Assembly: GCF_001006785.1 (NCBI RefSeq)
Contig: NZ_CDHO01000002.1
Span: 806,001-870,000 of the forward strand
Reading direction: 5' to 3'
Length of the DNA stretch: 64,000 nt
Source: Hyphomicrobium_B sp001006785
GTDB lineage: Bacteria; Pseudomonadota; Alphaproteobacteria; Rhizobiales; Hyphomicrobiaceae
Shown: positions 34,988 to 44,549 of the stretch, piece by piece
How positions within the stretch are numbered: position 1 is the stretch's first letter
Layout of the letters: each line of letters starts with the position of its first letter
Position numbers and translations under genes: made by a program
The notes under the pieces: generated by a model
Database searches by the model: none
What the model saw: the letters and a program-made list of their open reading frames with translations, nothing else
Told to the model about the DNA's origin: nothing

Positions 34988-35625
34988 AGACCGACGACCT
35001 CATCAAAGCCCTGGCGGCCGATGCCAAAAGCGTCGAGCAGCCGATTGCGCGCACGCTCGCGGTCGCTGTCGGCATTGGGGCCCTGCTGTCGCTCGCCGCC
35101 TTCCTCGCGACCCTCGGGATGCGCACCGATTTCTCGCAAGCGGCATCGACGTCGATCCGCTTCCTCTTCAAGTTCGTCGTGACGCTGAGCCTCGCTATCC
35201 CCGCCTTCCTGCTCGTTCGCGGCTTGTCGCGCCCCGATTTCAAGCTCGACAAGCGACTGTGGTGGCTGGCGCTTGGCCCCGTGTTGCTGATCGGCGGAAT
35301 TGCACTCGAAATGATCTCGGTGCCGGCCGACGCCTGGCACGCGCGGATGATCGGCCACAACTCGTTCTATTGCATGGTCACGATCCCGCTGCTGTCTTTG
35401 GCGCCCTTCGCGGCGATCCTTTATGCCTTGAAGTGCGGGGCTCCGGCGAACCCTGCGATTGCAGGCGCAGTCGGCGGCGTTCTATCGGCAGGGATCGCGG
35501 CAACGCTCTATGCCAGCCACTGCACCGACGACAGCCCATTGTTCGTCATGGCCTGGTATCCCTTCGGCTTCGCGCTGATGGCGGCCCTTGGCGCCGTGAT
35601 CGGCGCGCGCTTCCTGCGCTGGTAG
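34984..35625 (+). CDS. nrsF: NrsF (DUF1109) anti-sigma-F factor
   Basis: A 213-residue inner-membrane protein with six hydrophobic segments and a short cytoplasmic N-terminus (MKTDDLIKALAADAKSVEQP), matching the DUF1109/NrsF family. Two cysteines in the membrane domain (SFYCMVT and SHCTDDSP) are of the sort implicated in sensing in this family. It holds the preceding ECF factor inactive. Confidence 0.87.
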   Translation: MKTDDLIKALAADAKSVEQPIARTLAVAVGIGALLSLAAFLATLGMRTDFSQAASTSIRFLFKFVVTLSLAIPAFLLVRGLSRPDFKLDKRLWWLALGPVLLIGGIALEMISVPADAWHARMIGHNSFYCMVTIPLLSLAPFAAILYALKCGAPANPAIAGAVGGVLSAGIAATLYASHCTDDSPLFVMAWYPFGFALMAALGAVIGARFLRW

Positions 35626-35717
35626 CCGGATACGATCCGCATCTCTCCTCCCTGACGCAGAGCGGTCGGGGGCACGTAAGAGCTCGGCGTTTCCCAACGC
35701 AATTTATGGATGCCGCG

Positions 35718-37004
35718 CTAAAGCAGATCGCGCACGCGGTAATAGAGCATGCCGAGCGCCAGCATCTGATTGCCGAACACGTCGCTGAGCGGCAGTCGCG
35801 TATGCCGGATGCGATCGAAGAGATCGAACCTTTCCGTCGCGCCGCAAATCGCGTCCGACACGATCTCCGCTGCGATGTGAGTTGCGTTCACGCCGTGCCC
35901 GGAATAGCCCTGCAGAACATAAAGGTTCGGCTCCAGGCGCTCGATCACCGGCACCCGGTTCATGACGATCGCGATCCGCCCGCCCCATGCGAAGTCGATC
36001 TTCGCGTCCTTCAGCTGCGGAAAAATCTCGATCATGCGCGGCCGCATCGAGGCGCCGATGTCCTTCGGATCGCGGTTTGAATAGTTGCATCGCCCGCCGA
36101 ACAGCATCCGCCGATCCGCCGACAAGCGATAATAATCGAGCACGACATTGCTGTCGCAGACGGCGAGATCCTGCGGATTGATCTCGGCGACCATCGCCTC
36201 GCTCAGCGGCTCCGTCGCGATGATGTAGCTTCCAGTCGGCAGCATCAGACCGCGAAGCCGCTCCTGACCAAACCGATCGAAGATTTCGCCGCCGATGACA
36301 ACCGTTCCGGCCTCGACGCGCCCGCGCTCGGTTCTGACGTACGGCTTCGCACCGCCTTCAAGCGCCACCACTGAACTGTCTTCGAAAATCTTGACGCCGA
36401 GAACCGCCGCGGCGCGCGCTTCCCCAAGGCAAAGATTGAGCCCGTGCACGTGCCCGCTGCGGCGATCGATGAAGCCGCCGTGATAAATGGACGTGCCGAG
36501 CACGCGCGGAAGATCGACAGACTCGACAAGTTCGAGATGATCGCCCTCGCCCTCCTTCACGCGCTCTTCGTAATGCGCGCGCAGACCCGGCATGTGCCGC
36601 GGTCGCGCCGCGACCTCCATCCAACCGTGCTTCAGATCGCAGGCGATGCCGTATTTCGCGATGCGCTCTTCGATGATCTCATGCCCGCGATAGCGGATGT
36701 CACGGACGAGCTTGGCACCCGCCTTGCCGAGTTGACGCTCGATCGTCGCTTCGCCGCTGATGCCGCCGATCATCTGGCCGCCGTTGCGCCCCGACGCACC
36801 CCAGCCAATGCGATTGGCTTCGAGCAGCACGACGGAACGCCCGCGCTCGGCCATCGTCAGCGCCGTCGCGACACCGGAAAAGCCACCGCCGACCACGCAC
36901 ACGTCGGCCTTGAGTGTGCCTTCGAGCGCCGGATAACGTGTCCGGTCGTTCGCGGTCGCCGCGTAATAGGAGTTGATATGATCCTGAGCCGTCACGGCCA
37001 GCAC
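35718..37004 (-). CDS. puuB: Gamma-glutamylputrescine oxidoreductase (FAD-dependent)
   Basis: A 428-residue DAO-family flavoprotein: DVCVVGGGFSGVATAL near residues 34-49, the FAD ADP-binding stretch LLEANRIGWGASGRNGGQM, and the C-terminal LYVLQGYSGHGVN. It oxidises gamma-glutamyl-putrescine to the aldehyde. It follows the potHI permeases (56 bases after potI) on the same strand, with puuA divergent at 41.7 kb. A GTG at 37004 is used; a GTG three codons later is an alternative. Confidence 0.83.
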   Translation of the reverse strand: MLAVTAQDHINSYYAATANDRTRYPALEGTLKADVCVVGGGFSGVATALTMAERGRSVVLLEANRIGWGASGRNGGQMIGGISGEATIERQLGKAGAKLVRDIRYRGHEIIEERIAKYGIACDLKHGWMEVAARPRHMPGLRAHYEERVKEGEGDHLELVESVDLPRVLGTSIYHGGFIDRRSGHVHGLNLCLGEARAAAVLGVKIFEDSSVVALEGGAKPYVRTERGRVEAGTVVIGGEIFDRFGQERLRGLMLPTGSYIIATEPLSEAMVAEINPQDLAVCDSNVVLDYYRLSADRRMLFGGRCNYSNRDPKDIGASMRPRMIEIFPQLKDAKIDFAWGGRIAIVMNRVPVIERLEPNLYVLQGYSGHGVNATHIAAEIVSDAICGATERFDLFDRIRHTRLPLSDVFGNQMLALGMLYYRVRDLL

Positions 37005-37059
37005 GATTACCCTGCTTCGCGCGCGAGCACAAATCGCGCCGGCCGATTATGACACGCCA

Positions 37060-37884
37060 TCAGTCCGACGCACCGAAAGCGATACGCCGCTCGCGCTCCT
37101 GACGCTCCGACTGCCGTTTCGTGAAATAGGCGGCGGCGAGCACGCCAACCGTCACAATGCCGATCAGGATCGTCGAGATCGCGTTGATTTCCGGCGTCAC
37201 GCCGAGCCGCACCTGACTGTAGATTTTCATCGGCAGCGTCGTGGCGCCCGGCCCCGTCGTGAAGCTGGCGACCACGAGATCGTCGAGCGACAGCGTAAAC
37301 GACAGCAGCCACGCCGAAATCACCGACGGCGCGATGATCGGAAGCGTCACCTGGAAGAACGTATTGACCGGCGTCGCGCCGAGATCCATCGCCGCTTCCT
37401 CGACGGACTTGTCGAAATCCTGCAGACGCGCCTGCACCACGACAGCCGCATAGCACATCGTAAACGTGATGTGAGCCAGCGTGATGGTCCAGAACCCACG
37501 ATCGATGTTGAGCGCGACGAACAGCAGAAGCAGAGACAGGCCGGTGATCACTTCCGGCATGACCAGCGGCGCGAAGATCATGCCCGAAAACAGCGTCCGT
37601 CCGGGGAAGCGCCCCATGCGCACCAGAGTGATGGCCGCAAGCGTGCCGAGCACGGTCGCGATCGTCGCCGAGATGAATGCAACGCGGAGGGTGACCCACG
37701 CCGCTTCCTTCAGCGCCGTGTTGTCGAGCAGCGACGCATACCACTTGGTCGACCAGCCGCCCCACACCGTAACCAGCTTCGACTCGTTGAAGCTGTAGAT
37801 GACGAGCAGCAGGATCGGGATGTAGAGGAACGCGAAGCCCAGAGTCAGCGACGTCGCGTTGAACCAAGAGAACCGGTTTTTCAT
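37060..37884 (-). CDS. potI: Putrescine/spermidine ABC permease PotI-like
   Basis: A 274-residue ABC permease with six membrane segments and the conserved EEAAMDLGATPVNTFFQV loop. The N-terminus is cytoplasmic (MKNRFSWFNATSL). Its start overlaps the potH stop (ATGA at 37881-37884). Confidence 0.88.
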   Translation of the reverse strand: MKNRFSWFNATSLTLGFAFLYIPILLLVIYSFNESKLVTVWGGWSTKWYASLLDNTALKEAAWVTLRVAFISATIATVLGTLAAITLVRMGRFPGRTLFSGMIFAPLVMPEVITGLSLLLLFVALNIDRGFWTITLAHITFTMCYAAVVVQARLQDFDKSVEEAAMDLGATPVNTFFQVTLPIIAPSVISAWLLSFTLSLDDLVVASFTTGPGATTLPMKIYSQVRLGVTPEINAISTILIGIVTVGVLAAAYFTKRQSERQERERRIAFGASD

Positions 37885-38786
37885 CGGCCCGCCTCCCGCT
37901 CGTTCTGTTGCTGCCTCTGGAAGAAGACAATCGGCAAGATCAGCACCAGCAACAGCACCACGGCAACCGCCGACGACAGCGGCCAGTCACGGTTGTTGAA
38001 GAACTCGTTCCAGAGCGTGCGCCCGATCATCAGCGTTTCCGACCCGCCGAGGAGATCGGGAATGACGAACTCGCCGACTGCCGGAATGAAGACCAGCAGA
38101 CTGCCCGCGAGCACGCCAGGCAGCGACAACGGGAAGGTCACCTGCCAGAACGCTTTCCACGGGCGCGAGCCGAGATCTTCCGCGGCTTCGAGCAGCGTCG
38201 GGCTGATTTTCTCAAGGCTCGCGTAGAGCGGCAAGATCATGAACGGCAGGTACGAATAGACGATGCCGATGTAGACGGCCGTCGTCGTGTTCAGAATGCT
38301 GAGCGGCTCGCTGATAATGCCGAAGTGCATCAGGAACAGGTTAAGCAGCCCCTCCTTCTTCAGAATTCCGATCCAGGCATAGATACGGATCAGGAATGAC
38401 GTCCAGAACGGCAGGATGACGAGCATCATCAGCGTTGGCTGCCAAGCCTTCGGCGCTCGCGCCATTCCGTAGGCGATCGGATACGCCACCAGCAGCGTCA
38501 ACAGCGTCGCAATGGTCGCGATCTTGAGGCTCGACCAATACGCGTTGACGTACAGCGGGTCGCTGAAGATGAACTTGTAGTTCTCGAAATCGAGCTTCGA
38601 CAGGAAGCCGCTGATACCGTCGTTCCAGTTGAACGTCGGCGTGTACGGTGGAATGGCGATGGCCGAATCCGACAGCGACAGCTTGAAGACAATGAAAAAC
38701 GGAACGAGGAAAAACAGGAACAGCCAGAAATACGGCGCCCCAATCACGTACCATCGTTTGAGGCCGGAGGAGTTCGCGCTTGCCAT
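37881..38786 (-). CDS. potH: Putrescine/spermidine ABC permease PotH-like
   Basis: A 301-residue ABC permease with six membrane segments and the loop LEAAEDLGSRPWKAFWQV. It sits 9 bases after the ATPase stop and overlaps potI. Polyamine permease family features include the long periplasmic loop after the first segment. Confidence 0.88.
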   Translation of the reverse strand: MASANSSGLKRWYVIGAPYFWLFLFFLVPFFIVFKLSLSDSAIAIPPYTPTFNWNDGISGFLSKLDFENYKFIFSDPLYVNAYWSSLKIATIATLLTLLVAYPIAYGMARAPKAWQPTLMMLVILPFWTSFLIRIYAWIGILKKEGLLNLFLMHFGIISEPLSILNTTTAVYIGIVYSYLPFMILPLYASLEKISPTLLEAAEDLGSRPWKAFWQVTFPLSLPGVLAGSLLVFIPAVGEFVIPDLLGGSETLMIGRTLWNEFFNNRDWPLSSAVAVVLLLVLILPIVFFQRQQQNEREAGR

Positions 38787-38795
38787 CTAAAACTC

Positions 38796-39992
38796 CTACC
38801 GCGTCAAAACCACGCCGGCGTCGACAGGCCAGTCGAGCCACACATCTTCTTCCCAATTGATCGTGCGCTCGACGGCGTGCGCCGCATTGGCCCGCAGAGC
38901 GGTCACGCGTTCGCCGGGTGCGGTGCGCACATGATAATGGGAGATCGACCCAAGATAGCCGATGTCCTCCACCTTGCCCGGAATGGCGTTGAGCGGACTC
39001 GCAGGCTTGTCATGCGCGATGCGGATTTTTTCCGGCCGGAGCGCCAGCCACACTTGCTGCCCGACCGTGACGGACTCGGCGCTGCGCGTCTTGAATTTGT
39101 ATCCGTCGTTGGCATCGATTTCGACGCAGCCTTCGGAGACGGCCGAAACCTTGCCTTCGAACACGTTCACGTCGCCGATGAAGCCCGCGATGTAGCGCGT
39201 CTTCGGATTTTCGTAGATATCGCCCGGCGTCGCGACCTGCACCAACTCGCCCTTGTCCATGACGGCGATGCGGCTTGCGACCGTCATCGCTTCTTCCTGA
39301 TCGTGCGTCACGATGATGAAGGTCGTGCCCGTCGTTTCCTGAATGCGCATCAGTTCGAACTGCGCCTGTTGGCGAAGCTTCTTGTCGAGCGCGCCCAACG
39401 GCTCGTCGAGCAGCACGATGCGGGGCTTCTTCGCGATGGCACGGGCGAGCGCGACGCGCTGCTGCTGGCCGCCTGAAAGCTGGTTCGGCTTGCGCTTGGC
39501 AAAGGGACGCAATTCCAGCATCGCCATCGCTTCGTCAACACGTTCGGCGATCTTGTCTTTCGCCATGCCTTCTTGACGGAGGCCGAAGCCGATATTCCCC
39601 TCGACCGTCATATGCGGAAACAGCGCGTACGATTGGAACATCATGTTCACCGGTCGCTCGTAAGGCGGCAGGTTCGTGATGTCCTGACCGGCAACGATCG
39701 TGCGCCCGTCTGTCGGCCTTTCGAAACCCGCGAGCATCCGCAGCAACGTGCTCTTGCCGCAGCCGGACGGCCCGAGCAGCGCAAAGAATTCGCGCTCGTA
39801 GATATCGAGCGTCACATTATTGACGGCGACGAAATCGTCGAATTTTTTGGTGACGTTCTCGAAGCGGACGATGGGTGACTTGCTGGGGTCCTTCCACGGC
39901 GCAAACCCGGATTGCGGCGCGGCCGTGCGCGGACCGGCGCGCTGCGGACCGGCGCCTGCCTGCTTGGCGTCTCCGACCGTCCCAACCGTCAT
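38796..39992 (-). CDS. potG: Putrescine/spermidine ABC ATPase PotG-like
   Basis: A 398-residue ATPase with Walker A GPSGCGKST, signature LSGGQQQR, Walker B IVLLDEPLG and C-terminal TOBE domain (residues ~275-380). ATG 39992 is chosen over the longer frame to 40046, which has no family support. It follows potF after a 97-base gap containing a hairpin with a T-run. Confidence 0.9.
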   Translation of the reverse strand: MTVGTVGDAKQAGAGPQRAGPRTAAPQSGFAPWKDPSKSPIVRFENVTKKFDDFVAVNNVTLDIYEREFFALLGPSGCGKSTLLRMLAGFERPTDGRTIVAGQDITNLPPYERPVNMMFQSYALFPHMTVEGNIGFGLRQEGMAKDKIAERVDEAMAMLELRPFAKRKPNQLSGGQQQRVALARAIAKKPRIVLLDEPLGALDKKLRQQAQFELMRIQETTGTTFIIVTHDQEEAMTVASRIAVMDKGELVQVATPGDIYENPKTRYIAGFIGDVNVFEGKVSAVSEGCVEIDANDGYKFKTRSAESVTVGQQVWLALRPEKIRIAHDKPASPLNAIPGKVEDIGYLGSISHYHVRTAPGERVTALRANAAHAVERTINWEEDVWLDWPVDAGVVLTR

Positions 39993-40043
39993 GACGAATT
40001 CCTTTGAATTGAGATTGTTTCGGCGCGCCGCGGAAAACCGGCG

Positions 40044-40075
40044 CAATCAAAAGGGCCCGATCATCGATCGAGCCC
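40044..40075 (-). terminator. Partial terminator/attenuator between potF and potG
   Basis: On the minus strand GGGCTCGATC pairs with GATCGGGCCC (one wobble) around a three-base loop, followed by TTTTGATT. It lies just after the potF stop, so most transcripts could end here and only some continue into potGHI, giving excess binding protein, a common arrangement. Confidence 0.65.
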
Positions 40076-40089
40076 TGCGTGTCATTTGC

Positions 40090-41202
40090 CTACTGTCCTG
40101 TGACGACTTTCGTCCAGGTTCTCGTCACGACGCGTTGCGTCTTCGGATCGTAAGCCGTCTTGACGAACAGCCGCTTCATCATATCGGGATCGGGGTAGAT
40201 CGATTTGTCCGATGTGATCGTTTCGTCGATCAGCTTCTGCGAGGCGAGATTTCCGTTCGCGTACGACACATAGTTCGACGCCTTCGCGATCACCTCCGGC
40301 CGCATCATGTAGTTCAGGAAAATGAGCGCTTCTTCCGGATGCTTTGCATCGGCAGGAATGGCCATTTCGTCAAACCACATCTGCGCGCCCTGCTTCGGCA
40401 GCGAATAGCCGATCTCCTGGCCGTTCTTGGCTTCCTGCGCACGCGTGCGTGCCTGCAGGATATCACCCGAATATCCGACCGCGATGCAGATATCGCCGTT
40501 CGCGAGCGCATTGATGTACTCGGACGAATGGAATTTCTGAACGAACGGGCGCACCTTTTCCATCAGCGCTCCGGCCTTCTCGAGGTCTTCCGGCTTGCTG
40601 CTGTTGGGATCGAGACCCAGATAGTTGAGCGCCGCCGGTAGAATATCGTCGGGCGCATCGAGCATCATCACGCCGCAATCCTTGAACTTCGCGATGATCT
40701 CCGGATTGAACACGAGGTCCCAGGAATCGACGGGCGCATCCGCCATGCGCTCCTTGACCTTGCCGATATTGTAGCCGATGCCGGTGGTGCCCCACATGTA
40801 GTTGATCGCGTAGTCGTTGCCCGGATCATAAATGGCGAGCTGCTTCATGATCTCCGGCCACATATTGGCGAGATTGGGCAGCTTGGATTTATCGAGCTTC
40901 TGGAAAACACCCGCTGTGATCTGACGCGAAAGAAACGGACCGGTCGGAACGACGACGTCGTACCCACTGCCGCCTGCGAGCAGCTTCGTCTCCAGGACTT
41001 CATTGCTGTCATAAACGTCATAGACGACTTTAATGCCGGTTTCCTTGGTGAAATCGGTAAGAATCTGCGGATCGATGTAATCCGACCAATTGAAGATTCT
41101 GACTTCCTTGTCCGCTGCCTGAGTGGCCGCTCCGGCGAACAAGGCTGCGAAAGATAAAGCGACACATGCGGCACGCCGAGCCGCTTTCCCGAACGTCAAC
41201 AT
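40090..41202 (-). CDS. potF: Putrescine-binding protein PotF-like
   Basis: A 370-residue periplasmic protein with a signal peptide (ACVALSFAALFAGAA, cleavage near TQA). Polyamine-binding features: VRIFNWSDYIDP at the mature start, VVPTGPFLSRQ, YMWGTTGIGYN and WFDEMAIPADA with the conserved aromatic and acidic residues of this family. First gene of the pot unit, with GGAG upstream of the ATG. Confidence 0.9.
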   Translation of the reverse strand: MLTFGKAARRAACVALSFAALFAGAATQAADKEVRIFNWSDYIDPQILTDFTKETGIKVVYDVYDSNEVLETKLLAGGSGYDVVVPTGPFLSRQITAGVFQKLDKSKLPNLANMWPEIMKQLAIYDPGNDYAINYMWGTTGIGYNIGKVKERMADAPVDSWDLVFNPEIIAKFKDCGVMMLDAPDDILPAALNYLGLDPNSSKPEDLEKAGALMEKVRPFVQKFHSSEYINALANGDICIAVGYSGDILQARTRAQEAKNGQEIGYSLPKQGAQMWFDEMAIPADAKHPEEALIFLNYMMRPEVIAKASNYVSYANGNLASQKLIDETITSDKSIYPDPDMMKRLFVKTAYDPKTQRVVTRTWTKVVTGQ

Positions 41203-41679
41203 CGGTCTTTCTCCACGGACAGGTCTGCCCTAGCCGACCCGCCGCTTGGCCATTCCGCGAGCGGAATGGCGGTGGCGCGTCGCACGGCCTATGCTAAACG
41301 CCGACTATTCTGCGCAGGAAAAATGCGAAGCACAACAACCTCCGCGCAGCAAAATGCACATGCCTTTGCCTAATCTGAAGTCACAGTGCGCGCGACATAG
41401 GTCGCTCGAAGTGTCAAGCGCATCGGGAAGGAAGACTGTCATATTTTGTCGACGCGCTGCATAGCACCCGGCCTTGAGCTTCCGGCACGTTTATGATGAC
41501 TATAGAAAATGGACGGCAGGGGCTCCGTTAAGCCTGCCGGCTGTCCTAGTCTTAAGGTCGACAGGACGATGATCCGTGGAGATGCTCCTCTGCGATCCGT
41601 ACCCTGGCGGCTCGGACGACGCCCGTAATTGACGCCGCTTCGTTCGACACCGTTCCAATCGAAACACCCAGGTGCCATC
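41203..41679. promoter_or_regulatory. Divergent region between potF and puuA with two hairpins
   Basis: 477 bases with no convincing gene. GCCATTCCG/CGGAATGGC forms a 9-bp hairpin at 41249-41270 near potF; a second inverted repeat, CGGCAGG/CCTGCCG, is at 41514-41539 nearer puuA. They may be operators for polyamine control of both operons. Short frames here lack coding character. Confidence 0.5.
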
Positions 41680-43080
41680 ATGACTGCCCCACTTGGAGGG
41701 ACACCCAGCGAGGACGGCGAGTTCGGCGTCGGCTCGACGCCCGAGACTCTGCGCCATTGGCTGCGCCAGCATCGCATCGAAGAAATCGATTGCGCGGTTC
41801 CCGACATTGCGGGCGTCGCGCGCGGCAAGACGATGCCAGCGGAGAAATTCGTCAAGCTCGACGCGGTGCATCTGCCGATCTCGATCTTTCATCAGACGAT
41901 CACGGGCGACTACGTCGGCTTCGAGGAAGACGGCCAGCAGCTTTACGCCGAAAGCGATCTGATGATGGTGCCGGATCTTTCGACGATCCGTCCCGCACCG
42001 TGGGCGTCGAGTCCGACGGCTCAGGTCATCCACGACGCGCTCTGGCAGAGCGGCGGTCCGGTCGAAATCGCGCCGCGCAATGTGCTGAAACACATCGTCG
42101 AGCTTTACGAGAAAGAAGGCTGGCGTCCGGTCGTCGCGCCGGAGCTGGAATTCTATCTCACGAAGACGAACCCCGATCCCGACTATCCGCTCGAACCGCC
42201 GACCGGACGATCCGGCAGACCCGGCGCGGGCCGCCAAGCCTACAGCCTTGGCGCGGTCGACGAATACGACAAGATCGTCGACGACATCTATGAATTCGCC
42301 GAGCGCCAGTATCTGAAGATCGACACGATCATTCAGGAAGGCGGCGCGGCGCAGCTCGAGATCAACCTGCTGCACGGCGACCCGGTCGATCTTGCCGACC
42401 AGGTCTTTCTATTCAAGCGCACGATCCGCGAAGCCGCCTTCACGCACAACTGCTACGCGACGTTCATGGCGAAGCCGCTGGCCAACGAGCCGGGAAGCGC
42501 GATGCACGTTCACCAGAGCATCGTGGACATCAAGACCGGCAAGAACATTTTCACGCTCGGCAACGGCGAACCGAGCAAGCTCTTTTTTAACTTCATCGGC
42601 GGCCAGCAGACCTACCTGCCGGATGCGATGTGCCTGTTCGCACCGTACGTGAATTCTTATCGTCGCCTCGTGCCGAATGGTGCGGCCCCGATCAATGTCG
42701 AATGGGGTTACGACAACCGGTCCGCCGGATTGCGCATTCCGATTTCCCCCGACACCGCACGCCGCGTCGAAAACCGGCTCGCAGGCGCCGACTCGAACCC
42801 CTATCTCGCGCTCGCTGCGAGCCTCGCATGCGGCTATCTCGGCATGAAAAACGCGATCGAGCCGCGTGCGGCCGTCGTCGGCAACGCCTATCGCAACGAT
42901 CGCCAGTTGCCACGCGGTCTGCTGGAATCCCTGACGGCCTTCGAGGAAAGCAACGAGCTTCACGAGGTTCTGGGCAAGCGCTTCTCGCACGTTTATCTGG
43001 CGCTGAAGCGCAGCGAGTTCGAGGAATTCATGCGTGTCATCAGCCCGTGGGAACGCGAACACCTGCTCCTGAGCGTCTAA
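41680..43080 (+). CDS. puuA: Gamma-glutamylputrescine synthetase (glutamine synthetase family)
   Basis: A 466-residue glutamine-synthetase-family ligase. N-terminal beta-grasp domain (EEIDCAVPDIAGVARGKTMP), then catalytic elements APELEFYL, GGAAQLEINLLHGDP, GSAMHVHQSI and the C-terminal NRSAGLRIPI and GADSNPYLA. ATG 41680 follows the ribosome site CCAGGTG poorly, but the frame upstream of it has no family similarity. With divergent potFGHI and puuB it forms a putrescine uptake and gamma-glutamylation route; other glutamyl-amide ligases (for example for methylamine) are possible in a methylotroph. Confidence 0.83.
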   Translation: MTAPLGGTPSEDGEFGVGSTPETLRHWLRQHRIEEIDCAVPDIAGVARGKTMPAEKFVKLDAVHLPISIFHQTITGDYVGFEEDGQQLYAESDLMMVPDLSTIRPAPWASSPTAQVIHDALWQSGGPVEIAPRNVLKHIVELYEKEGWRPVVAPELEFYLTKTNPDPDYPLEPPTGRSGRPGAGRQAYSLGAVDEYDKIVDDIYEFAERQYLKIDTIIQEGGAAQLEINLLHGDPVDLADQVFLFKRTIREAAFTHNCYATFMAKPLANEPGSAMHVHQSIVDIKTGKNIFTLGNGEPSKLFFNFIGGQQTYLPDAMCLFAPYVNSYRRLVPNGAAPINVEWGYDNRSAGLRIPISPDTARRVENRLAGADSNPYLALAASLACGYLGMKNAIEPRAAVVGNAYRNDRQLPRGLLESLTAFEESNELHEVLGKRFSHVYLALKRSEFEEFMRVISPWEREHLLLSV

Positions 43081-43289
43081 ATCCCAACGCCCGGCTTAAG
43101 GTGCCAGCCGACAGCTGCGGGTGCGCGGCTGCTCCATCGCGGATCAGCGTGATAGCTTTATTTAATCTTACGGCAGATTACCGACAAATCCCGCCGCAAT
43201 GACGCATTGTTCCCTATTGCATAGACTCCGATTTAACCGGTCGAGAGTGAACTTGGCTCGCGCATCTAACACGCCGGAAGGCTATTCCG

Positions 43290-44441
43290 ATGAACGTCAA
43301 GCATGCAAACGAGGCGGTCCGCGCCGGAACGATCCTGTTCGTCGACGATGAACCCCTCTCCCTCAAGTACTTCAAAGCCTCGGTCGGCAAATACGCGAAC
43401 GTCGTGACGGCGGACTCGCCGGAAGCCGCGCTGAAGATCCTCGAAACAAAGGGTGACGACATTTCCGTCGTCGTCAGCGACGAGCGCATGCCGCGCGACA
43501 GCGGCGTCGCGTTCCTGAGCGACGTCCGCAAATCGTGGCCCTCGACGGTCCGCATCCTGACCAGCGCCTACGCCAACATCGATCTCGAACAGGCCATCAA
43601 CGGGGCCGCCATCCACCGCTTCGTTCCGAAACCCTGGGACCTGGACGAATTATGCGCCGCAATGAAGGACGCCCTGCACGGCGAAGCCTTCATCAGTGAG
43701 GCAGCCGTACCCTCCCTCGGCAACGATCAAAGCACTGATGCTCACAATGCGAGCGTCGAATTGTTGGCCGTTCTTTCGCGAGAACTCTCGCGACCGCTTA
43801 AATCGCTCGAATCCGCCGCGACCAGCATCTCGGCGCTCACGGGAATGCAGCCTATTCCCACCTCGCTGCATGGGATGTCGCAGAATTCCAATTGGCCCGC
43901 GCGATATCGCGACGGCAAGCTCGCCGCTGCGGCCGACCAGATGCATCGCGATATCGCATATTGCAAAGCTCTCTCCGAGCCGATCACCGCGCTCAGCGAA
44001 AGCCTCTCCGACCTGGTCAATATGAAGACCTATTCGATGGCGGAAACGGCCGCCGAGACGCTTGAGAACATCGGCAGGCGTTCGAACCGCAAAATCATCG
44101 AACTCGATGCCCGCCACGATTTCCAATACCGCATGCCCAAGCAAGTGGTGGCGTTCGTTTTGTCGTCCCTGCTTCAGAGCGCGACCGAAAGCCTGCACGA
44201 CGGCCGCTCCGGCATTCGGATCGAGTTCGTCCGCGGGCGCGATCGCAACGAGGTGAGGATCACCTCAGCCGCGGTCGCAAAACATGGCGTTGTCAGCCCC
44301 CACAGCGAACGCATCAGCAGAAGCGCACTCTGGGCATTCGGTGGCGAGCTGTTGTTTTCCAGCGACAACAGAAATGGCACGCAAACTGCGTCGATATGCC
44401 TTCCGCGCGTGCTCGATGAAGCACCACGAGCAAGCCATTAA
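43290..44441 (+). CDS. Receiver protein with degenerate histidine-kinase C-terminus, PhcQ-like (1)
   Basis: A 383-residue protein. Residues 14-130 are a receiver domain with acidic VDDEP, phosphoacceptor Asp64 (VVSDERMP), Thr/Ala region ILTSAYA and the KPWDLDEL end. The remainder has a helical stretch without the kinase histidine and a C-terminal ATPase-like fold (GGELLFSSDNRNGTQ) lacking the usual nucleotide motifs. It resembles the gene at 48578 over the whole length, especially the receiver (VKYF, DxRMP, AYAxxD, KPWDL). GGAAGG precedes the ATG. It is the first gene of the signalling unit, separated from phcB by 108 AT-rich bases. Likely output or modulator protein. Confidence 0.75.
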   Translation: MNVKHANEAVRAGTILFVDDEPLSLKYFKASVGKYANVVTADSPEAALKILETKGDDISVVVSDERMPRDSGVAFLSDVRKSWPSTVRILTSAYANIDLEQAINGAAIHRFVPKPWDLDELCAAMKDALHGEAFISEAAVPSLGNDQSTDAHNASVELLAVLSRELSRPLKSLESAATSISALTGMQPIPTSLHGMSQNSNWPARYRDGKLAAAADQMHRDIAYCKALSEPITALSESLSDLVNMKTYSMAETAAETLENIGRRSNRKIIELDARHDFQYRMPKQVVAFVLSSLLQSATESLHDGRSGIRIEFVRGRDRNEVRITSAAVAKHGVVSPHSERISRSALWAFGGELLFSSDNRNGTQTASICLPRVLDEAPRASH

Positions 44442-44549
44442 CAAAACATTAAAAAACGATCTAAACGGGATATTAATCTGACGCCCCAAAACTGGACGAT
44501 GTGCTAAGCTCGACCGCAGGGTCACATCGACAGGGAATGGGAGCGGACA

